Shown here one piece after another: positions 7,659-12,869 of a stretch of 16,416 nt of DNA. Location: the NCBI GenBank assembly GCA_003218815.1, contig QHON01000023.1:1-16416 (forward strand), written 5' to 3'. Below the pieces are notes generated by a model. That model was not told where the DNA came from. It worked only from the letters and a program-made list of their open reading frames with translations, and did not search any database. How positions within the stretch are numbered: the first letter of the stretch is position 1; every line of letters starts with the position of its first letter. The position numbers and the translations under genes were made by a program. The DNA comes from Verrucomicrobiota bacterium (GTDB taxonomy: Bacteria; Verrucomicrobiota; Verrucomicrobiia; Chthoniobacterales; UBA10450).

Positions 7659-8417
7659 TTAGTGCTGGCTGAAGCGGTTGAAAAGATCGACAACCCACTG
7701 CGAGAAGTTACTGACATTCGTCAGCAGATCGGCGCCGAACGCCGCAAACGTAATTTGCGGCGACGCGAGAACTAGCATCACGCTCAGGAGCATTAAATTC
7801 ATCAGATAGATCAGGACGAGCGAAAAAAACGTGCCTTGATCGCGTAGGTCGGTCTGATTTTTTGGGATCATCCAGCAGGTGAACGTGAAATGAAATGCCC
7901 AGGTCGCACCGATCACGGCATAAAGCAGGCGGCCGTACGGCTGAACACTTAGAAACAAGCTGAGTACCCCGTAAGCGGCGATCGCGAGAATGCTGTAAAG
8001 CGGGAAGAAATAAGGGGCCAGCGCGATCCAGAAGTTATTTCGGTTTGTCACCACATGCCCGCCATCGCGTCCGACGCGAAACCGGCTGACCCGACCGCCC
8101 ATCAGCAAAACCCAGAGCGCATGGGTCAGTTCATGCCCGAAGACATAAATGAGAGTCGGGCGAGGCAAGCCGAGGAAAGCGATCAGCCAGATGACCGCGC
8201 CCAAGGAGAAGAACCAAAATTCTTCGCCGGCCCAAAGCCGTTGTGTTACCGTCGCGCGCGCAAAGACAGTGAAAAACGTCTGACTAAGAATTGCGCAAAC
8301 CGGCAGCAAAAAAATCGCGGCGACAAACTTCACCCACCGTGTCGGTACCATCAATGAATCATGGGCGAGCGCGCTTTCCGTCGGGACGGCATATCGAGTA
8401 ACGCTCACCCGGCGCAT
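7659..8417 (-). CDS. Polytopic membrane protein with HExxH motif, M50-like (site-2-protease-like) peptidase
   Basis: About 252 residues with five or six hydrophobic segments (near 30-53, 68-88, 129-153, 160-178 and 199-218). A zinc-metalloprotease motif, His95-Glu96-Leu-Thr-His99, lies within YVFGHELTHALW at the membrane. That suggests intramembrane proteolysis as in M50/S2P proteins. The usual NPDG third-ligand motif is not evident; APYFFPLYS (134-142) and the later NQTDLRDQG may contain replacement ligands, so activity is inferred only. The ATG at 8417 is preceded by GGAAG at a ribosome-site distance. A longer TTG start at 8468 would add 17 basic residues and is the alternative. It lies downstream of kdsD and efp on the same strand but is separated from efp by repeat DNA. 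Substrate unknown. Confidence 0.72.
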   Translation of the reverse strand: MRRVSVTRYAVPTESALAHDSLMVPTRWVKFVAAIFLLPVCAILSQTFFTVFARATVTQRLWAGEEFWFFSLGAVIWLIAFLGLPRPTLIYVFGHELTHALWVLLMGGRVSRFRVGRDGGHVVTNRNNFWIALAPYFFPLYSILAIAAYGVLSLFLSVQPYGRLLYAVIGATWAFHFTFTCWMIPKNQTDLRDQGTFFSLVLIYLMNLMLLSVMLVLASPQITFAAFGADLLTNVSNFSQWVVDLFNRFSQH

Positions 8418-8475
8418 CGCTTTGCGTCTTCCGCGGTTTTTGTTCGATCTTCGATTCGTTGCCGCCAAAGTTATC

Positions 8476-8503
8476 CGCAGATTACGCAGATTGACGCAGA
8501 TTT
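8476..8503. repeat. Short tandem repeat, three CGCAGATT units
   Basis: Three consecutive units, CGCAGATTA, CGCAGATTGA and CGCAGATTT, lie just upstream of the M50-like gene in the gap after efp. Too short to classify. They may be part of a composite intergenic repeat with the GTAG hairpin next to them. Confidence 0.6.
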
Positions 8504-8518
8504 GGGAAAGACAAATTC

Positions 8519-8540
8519 GTAGAGCGCGACGAGGCGTCGC
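8519..8540 (+). repeat. GTAG-footed hairpin downstream of efp (REP-like)
   Basis: GTAG at 8519-8522 is followed after three bases by a perfect six-base-pair hairpin, GCGACG (8526-8531), loop AGG, CGTCGC (8535-8540). This is the same layout as the REP elements at 2313 and 7098 but with a different stem sequence. It lies six bases past the efp stop. On the efp strand no T-run follows, so a classical intrinsic terminator is unlikely. Confidence 0.5.
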
Positions 8541-8546
8541 CGCTAG

Positions 8547-9104
8547 CTAGGCGCGTCCCATGTAGGCACCGGAGCGTGTGTCGATCTTAATATTTTCACC
8601 TTCTTTGATGAAGAGCGGAACGTTGATTGTCTTCCCTGTCTCAAGCAGAGCCGGCTTTGTCACATTGCTTGCAGTGTCGCCGCGCACGCCTTCCGGTGAT
8701 TCAACGACCTTGAGACTGACGGAGGCGGGTAATTCAACTTGTACCGGTTTGCCTTCGGCGTAGAGAACCTGCAACGAGAGATTTTCAACAAGATAATCTT
8801 TGGCACCGCCGATCAGATTTTCCTGCAAGGTAATCGTGTCGTAAGTCTCCGGGTCCATGAAATGAAATCCGTTACGATCTTTGTAACTAAACTCGAGATT
8901 CTTTCGCTCGATCTCAACCAACTCCACTTTGTCGGTCGAACCAAAACGGACATCGGCGCTCTTACCTGTGTTAATATAACGGATGATCGCCTGGACGAAC
9001 GCGCGCAAATTTCCGGGCGTGCGATGATGGACTTCGAGCACAATGGCAGGGTTGCCGTTGTATTTAATCGCCATTCCTTTGCGAAGATCGTTTGCCGCAG
9101 CCAT
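8547..9104 (-). CDS. efp: Translation elongation factor P
   Basis: EF-P binds ribosomes stalled at polyproline and stimulates peptide bond formation. The 185-residue length is standard. The N-terminal KOW-like domain, the OB domains, and the C-terminal signature GDTASNVTKPALLETG with KIDTRSGAYMGRA are all present. The loop carrying the modified residue (Lys34 in E. coli, PGKG; Arg32 in Pseudomonas) reads RTPGNLRAF. The aligned residue is Asn32, so neither EpmA-type lysylation nor EarP-type rhamnosylation is expected at that site. The start ATG at 9104 has no evident Shine-Dalgarno. It follows kdsD by 50 bases on the same strand and is probably cotranscribed with it. Confidence 0.97.
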   Translation of the reverse strand: MAAANDLRKGMAIKYNGNPAIVLEVHHRTPGNLRAFVQAIIRYINTGKSADVRFGSTDKVELVEIERKNLEFSYKDRNGFHFMDPETYDTITLQENLIGGAKDYLVENLSLQVLYAEGKPVQVELPASVSLKVVESPEGVRGDTASNVTKPALLETGKTINVPLFIKEGENIKIDTRSGAYMGRA

Positions 9105-9154
9105 GAGATAAGATTGATCGCTGAAAGTTGAGGGAGCGCGGACGTTACACGCAC

Positions 9155-10126
9155 TTAAAGCAACTTCAAGCGGGTGAGGTCTTGGGAATCGACGATGCCG
9201 ACTGGCACGCTGTTGTCATCGACCACCACAAGATCGTCGATGCGATGGCGTTCTAGCAGATTCAGGACTTCGACCGCGAGTTTGTCCTTGTGGACCGTGA
9301 CCGGATTCAACGTCATCAAATCTGCGACCAGTCGTTCACCGATCTTGGAATCTGCTTGAAAATTCCGGACGAAATCGCCGTGGGTAAAAACCCCGAGTAG
9401 TTGTCGATCTTCACCCGCGATCACGGCAGCTCCTGCGCGAACGCTCGTCATTGCTTTGAGCACGTCGCGGATCGTGGTGTTGGTTGAAACAATCGCCATC
9501 GATTCGCGCGGGCGCATGATCTGATGCACACGCATGAGCAGGCTGCGGCCAATCAAGCCGGCGGGATGGAACTTGGCAAAATCTTCTTTATTAAATCCGC
9601 GCGCCTCGAGTAGCACCATGGCAAGCGAATCACCTAGCGCCAGCATCACTGTCGTACTCGAAGTCGGCGCGAGATTGAGCGGACATGCCTCCTGCTCGAC
9701 GTTAACATCGAGAAACACGTGTGCGCTTTGCGCGAGGGTCGATTTTGGATCGCCGCAGAACGCGATGATCCGCACTTGAAATCGCGCGATCGCCGGCAGA
9801 ATCCGGAGTAGTTCCTCCGTCTCACCGCTCGCGCTTAAGGCAAGCACGACATCGCCGTCGGCCACCATGCCGAGATCGCCGTGCAGAGCATTTGAAGAAT
9901 CGAGCACGACTGCGGGCGACCCCGTACTCGTGAGAGTAGCTGCGATTTTTGCGCCGATGTGCCCGGACTTTCCGACGCCAAGAACGACAACTTTCCCGCG
10001 GGCATCGACCGCCTCCTTGATCAGTTCAATGGCGCGAGCAAAATTTTCGCCCAGACGTTCCCGGAGCCGTTTGAGCTCAAAAATTTCGATATCCAGGACA
10101 CGTGCAGCCTTTTCAAGGTAGTCCAT
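9155..10126 (-). CDS. kdsD: D-arabinose-5-phosphate isomerase (KpsF/GutQ family)
   Basis: Interconverts ribulose-5-phosphate and arabinose-5-phosphate (EC 5.3.1.13), the entry step to Kdo and lipopolysaccharide. The 323 residues hold an SIS domain (about 35-185) and two CBS domains (about 205-320), close to the 328 of E. coli KdsD. Four residues proposed as functional in the E. coli protein (Lys59, Glu111, Glu152, His193) are matched at a constant offset of six: Lys53 in GVGKSGHIG, Glu105 in SGETEEL, Glu146 in QEACPLNLAPTSSTT, and His187 in KFHPAG. The usual HPGEA before HGDLG is DSSNA here, a variation near the active site. The start is the ATG at 10126, giving MDYLEKAARVLDIE; an upstream alternative at 10174 would run into the divergent promoter region. 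Confidence 0.93.
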   Translation of the reverse strand: MDYLEKAARVLDIEIFELKRLRERLGENFARAIELIKEAVDARGKVVVLGVGKSGHIGAKIAATLTSTGSPAVVLDSSNALHGDLGMVADGDVVLALSASGETEELLRILPAIARFQVRIIAFCGDPKSTLAQSAHVFLDVNVEQEACPLNLAPTSSTTVMLALGDSLAMVLLEARGFNKEDFAKFHPAGLIGRSLLMRVHQIMRPRESMAIVSTNTTIRDVLKAMTSVRAGAAVIAGEDRQLLGVFTHGDFVRNFQADSKIGERLVADLMTLNPVTVHKDKLAVEVLNLLERHRIDDLVVVDDNSVPVGIVDSQDLTRLKLL

Positions 10127-10140
10127 TCGAACTATATAAT
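10112..10140 (+). promoter_or_regulatory. Putative sigma70-type promoter for the small secreted protein gene
   Basis: A perfect TATAAT at 10135-10140 stands 56 bases before the ATG at 10196. At a 17-base spacing lies a weak -35 candidate, TTCAAG (10112-10117). The box lies in the 69-base gap between the divergent kdsD and secreted-protein genes. On the opposite strand the same AT-rich stretch offers TATAGT (10136 down to 10131), only four bases from the kdsD ATG. Confidence 0.4.
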
Positions 10141-10195
10141 GTGGGCAGGCGTTGTAACGGGCAAGAACTTGCACGTCTCGCCGGAAAGGAAAAAT

Positions 10196-10492
10196 ATGAA
10201 AACATTAATCATCTCGATCTTGGCTGCGCTGGCGACGAGCGCTTCCGCGCAAACTTTCAGGGCGCCGCTCGGGCCACAACAACCGGTGAGAGCAATGGCC
10301 ACACCGCCGCCGCTTTTACAACGCCCGGAAGTCCAGGGAGTGGTTCCGCAAGCGGTTCGGGGCGGGAATCCATTCCAGATGCTGAATCCGTGGGCGTCGG
10401 ACCGATACGGCACATGGGTGGAACATACCGCATTCGATCCAGACATACCGGGAAAATGGAAGGGCATTAAGCTCTTCGAGATCGTGTTTTAG
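10196..10492 (+). CDS. Small secreted protein of unknown function
   Basis: A 98-residue protein that I do not recognise. The first 18 residues form a clear Sec signal peptide (MKTLIISILAALATSASA) with an AxA-type cleavage site before QT. The mature part of about 80 residues begins proline-rich (residues 20-45) and ends in an aromatic, charged segment with NPWASDRYGTW and DIPGKWKGIKLFEIVF. It has no cysteines, so disulfides are excluded. AAGGA lies five bases before the ATG, the best ribosome site in the window, and a TATAAT box lies upstream. The reading frame is open far upstream inside kdsD, but the signal peptide and ribosome site fix this start. It is followed by a hairpin and repeat region, so it may be a single-gene transcript. 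Confidence 0.75.
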   Translation: MKTLIISILAALATSASAQTFRAPLGPQQPVRAMATPPPLLQRPEVQGVVPQAVRGGNPFQMLNPWASDRYGTWVEHTAFDPDIPGKWKGIKLFEIVF

Positions 10493-10502
10493 CAGATTTA
10501 CG

Positions 10503-10554
10503 CGTCGAGTTTTGAATTGAACGCTCGACGTTAACCGCTGAGCGTTGGGCGTTG
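10503..10554. repeat. Inverted repeat plus GCGTTG-type iterations before the GT4 gene
   Basis: A hairpin CGTCGAG (10503-10509)/CTCGACG (10524-10530) with a 14-base loop is followed by GACGTTAA and by GCGTTGG GCGTTGA words. Bases 10524-10554 align without gaps to 15619-15649 (about 22 of 31 identical), so both are copies of one repeat family. The hairpin may also end the secreted-protein transcript, but no T-run follows. Confidence 0.5.
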
Positions 10555-11730
10555 AAGCCATCATCTGATTCGCCCCCCGTCGTCGCATCTTATTGCGCGA
10601 CGTTTCTAAAACCGGAGATGTTGCACATCTACCGGCAAATAACTGCCCTGGACCGATGTCGACCCGTGGTGATCGCGCAGAAGCGTGAACAAGCTGAGCG
10701 TTACCCGTTTGAGCCGGTCTACGTTGTCGCCAAACCGACAACGCATTTTCTGCGACGCTTCTGGTTCAGAAAAGTGCGCGACGCACCGTGGCAAATTTCC
10801 GGCGCTGAGTTTCACGCGTTGTTGCGCGTCTTAGCAAAGACCGATGCTCGCCTTTTGCATATTTACTTCGGCCACATCGCTGTTCACCTCCTGCCGCTAA
10901 TTCGGGCATGGACCAAGCCGTCGATTGTTTCATTTCATGGCGCCGATGTGCTGGTGGACATGGACAAGCCGGCCTTTCGAAACGCTACAAGGCAAATGCT
11001 CGAGGCAGTAAAGCTCGTTCTTGTCCGCTCGGAATCGTTGCGACGCGCGGTTATTCATCTTGGTTGCGACGAAAAAAAGATCGAAGTCCAGCGGTCGGGA
11101 GTTCCGCTCGACGATTTTCCATTTCGCGAACGGAGCTTTCCGCCCCGCAATCGCGGGGGCGCATGGCGATTCGTGCAGGCGTGTCGTTTGATCGAGAAGA
11201 AAGGTCTGCCGGTCACGCTCCGCGTTTTCGCGAGTTTTGTGAGAAATTATCCGGACGCGACGCTAACGATTGCCGGGGAAGGACCATTACTCGCCCAACT
11301 TCGAGAACTGGCCCGCGAACTAAAGATCGATAACTCTGTTTCGTTTACGGGCTTTATTTCGCAGGATCAACTGCGCGACATTTTTTATGCGTCGCACATT
11401 TTCCTTCATCCGAGCGAAACTGGTCGTGACGGAAACCAAGAAGGAATTCCAAATTCAATGCTGGAAGCTATGGCAAGCGGACTGCCGGTCTTCGCGACCC
11501 AGCATGGCGGGATTCCCGAAGCAATCGAAAATGGCGTGAGCGGCGTGCTTGTGCCTGAACGCGACGATAAAGCGCTTGTGCGCGCGCTGTTCGAGGCAGC
11601 GCAAGATCGACATTTTCTCTCAGGCATTGGACGCGCGGGTGCGGAGGCGGTCGCAGAAAAGTTTGATCAGTCTACCCAGGTGCGGCGCTTGGAAGATATT
11701 TATTTGCGACTGATTGGTAGGAGCGATTGA
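10552..11730 (+). CDS. GT4-family glycosyltransferase (GT-B fold), WcaL/exopolysaccharide type
   Basis: A retaining glycosyltransferase of 392 residues, probably for exopolysaccharide, O-antigen or another envelope glycan. The N-terminal domain has HIYFGHIAVHLLPLIRAW and SFHGADV (His129-Gly-Ala-Asp132). The C-terminal donor-binding domain has RFVQACRLIEKKGLP and TIAGEGPLLAQL. It then reads HPSETGRDGNQEGIPNSMLE, which contains the EX7E pair Glu297/Glu305, followed by GLPVFATQHGGIPEAI. The DGNQEGIPN wording resembles colanic-acid WcaL-like enzymes. The start is a TTG at 10552, chosen because VASYCATFLKPEMLHIYRQI forms the expected first strand; the first ATG (10618) would remove it. This TTG sits inside a repeat. 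It is convergent with the next gene. Donor and acceptor are unknown. Confidence 0.88.
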   Translation: MKPSSDSPPVVASYCATFLKPEMLHIYRQITALDRCRPVVIAQKREQAERYPFEPVYVVAKPTTHFLRRFWFRKVRDAPWQISGAEFHALLRVLAKTDARLLHIYFGHIAVHLLPLIRAWTKPSIVSFHGADVLVDMDKPAFRNATRQMLEAVKLVLVRSESLRRAVIHLGCDEKKIEVQRSGVPLDDFPFRERSFPPRNRGGAWRFVQACRLIEKKGLPVTLRVFASFVRNYPDATLTIAGEGPLLAQLRELARELKIDNSVSFTGFISQDQLRDIFYASHIFLHPSETGRDGNQEGIPNSMLEAMASGLPVFATQHGGIPEAIENGVSGVLVPERDDKALVRALFEAAQDRHFLSGIGRAGAEAVAEKFDQSTQVRRLEDIYLRLIGRSD

Positions 11731-11783
11731 CTCAGTCACCCGTCGCCAAGCGTCCGCGATTCAGGGAAATCTAAAATGCTAAG

Positions 11784-11802
11784 GACAGCGCAGCATGCTG
11801 TC
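11784..11802. repeat. Inverted repeat between convergent genes
   Basis: GACAGC (11784-11789) and GCTGTC (11797-11802) form a six-base-pair stem with a seven-base loop; CAGCATGCTG (11791-11800) is itself a palindrome. It lies in the 83-base gap between the GT4 stop and the stop of the convergent gene at 11814. That position suits a two-way transcription stop, but neither side has a convincing T-run, so a dispersed repeat is equally likely. Confidence 0.4.
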
Positions 11803-11813
11803 GCTCCCCTGCG

Positions 11814-12866
11814 TTATTTTCCGTTGGCGAGCCTTCCAAAAAATTCCGCCAGTTGCAAATGGACAGCCTGAAAAGAAAGCCGCTTCAGCGCGCGCTTTTG
11901 CGAGTCAGCGACCATCGCGGCACGCGACTCGGCATTTTTCAGCAATTCGAGTGCGATTGACGCGATCTCGCCGATTTCCCGCCCAACGCTACAAGTTTTT
12001 GGGAAAGCGATTCTTTCAATCGCACCATCGCCGCCGACGCAAACCGTTCGGCAAAGAAGTGCGTCGCCCGCTACCTGGCCAGGGACGCGACTGCGGTCGA
12101 GTTGCAAAATGATCTTGTGTCTGGCCACCTCTCGCAGGTAATCCGGAAACGATTTTTTCTCCTCGATTATGTGGAATTTTGCTTCTGGAAATTTTAATTC
12201 CCAAAGCAATCGTCGCGCTTTGTACCCATCCAGATTGACTACTGTAACTGGTTCGCCCGTCGCTTCACAAAGCTGCCGTGCGACCAGCAGAGCTGCGAAA
12301 TGATTGCGCGAAGGCACGTCCCATTCGCGTGTGCCGAGAAAAATTCCCGATTGGTCGTCAGGCGACACCGAAAAGTTCCATTGTCGATCTTCCACGGGAT
12401 ATGGCGTTGGAATGAAGGCGACTGTGGCGGGATCGTATTTGCAACGCGCGCGCTGATAGATCTCCGCAGCTTCCGGCGTCGTTGCAATACATCCATCGGC
12501 TTGTCCCACAATTTTCATGAAGCGCGATAACTTCTCGCGATCGCATAGTTGTTGAGCGATCTGGTGCAGGCCGGTCTCTTTGAGGGAAATAGCGACCAAC
12601 CGTCCGTTCTTTTTCAGCTCGCTCAAGGCGCGCTCAGAATTTCGAAAATCGCGACGCAAAAGGAGAAGAACCGGCGTAGCCTCCGCGATCGCGCGACGCG
12701 TATCGTAATGGAAAACGCCGCGCGTGCATGCAGCATAACCGTGGAAATTAATGGGTGGATGCTCTTGCCCGTTCGGGGAAGCCGTTTCCTGAAAGTGCTG
12801 TTCAGGGTCGCGACCGCCCGGGTTAAGAACGGTCAACCGAAAGTCGTCTCCGCCCTGCGACGCCAT
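11814..12866 (-). CDS. Putative GT-B-type glycosyltransferase-like protein
   Basis: A 350-residue protein without signal peptide or membrane segments. It has features of a GT-B glycosyltransferase: a hinge-like FIPTPYPVED (151-160), the start of a second Rossmann domain at SGIFLGTREWDVPSRNHFAA (173-192), and VPGQVAGDALLCRTVCVGGDG (from 261, where a donor-binding acidic residue is expected). It lacks a clear EX7E motif, so the family is uncertain and it could be a divergent or inactive member. The ATG is at 12866, only three bases after the stop of the upstream PBP gene, so translation is very likely coupled. A role in an envelope or wall glycan is an inference from this pairing. Confidence 0.6.
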   Translation of the reverse strand: MASQGGDDFRLTVLNPGGRDPEQHFQETASPNGQEHPPINFHGYAACTRGVFHYDTRRAIAEATPVLLLLRRDFRNSERALSELKKNGRLVAISLKETGLHQIAQQLCDREKLSRFMKIVGQADGCIATTPEAAEIYQRARCKYDPATVAFIPTPYPVEDRQWNFSVSPDDQSGIFLGTREWDVPSRNHFAALLVARQLCEATGEPVTVVNLDGYKARRLLWELKFPEAKFHIIEEKKSFPDYLREVARHKIILQLDRSRVPGQVAGDALLCRTVCVGGDGAIERIAFPKTCSVGREIGEIASIALELLKNAESRAAMVADSQKRALKRLSFQAVHLQLAEFFGRLANGK

Positions 12867-12869
12867 TGC

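Noticed and set aside
7659..7692. tnpB or other IS605 partner next to the RAYT
   Set aside because: The adjacent gene is a polytopic membrane protein; no RuvC-type nuclease is present in the window.
8993..9000. Arg34 of EF-P as the Pseudomonas-type rhamnosylated arginine
   Set aside because: It coincides only by residue number; aligned on the PG turn the loop-tip residue is Asn32, two positions earlier.
9959..10195. Long upstream extension of the secreted-protein frame
   Set aside because: It runs antisense through kdsD; the signal peptide and AAGGA site place the start at 10196.
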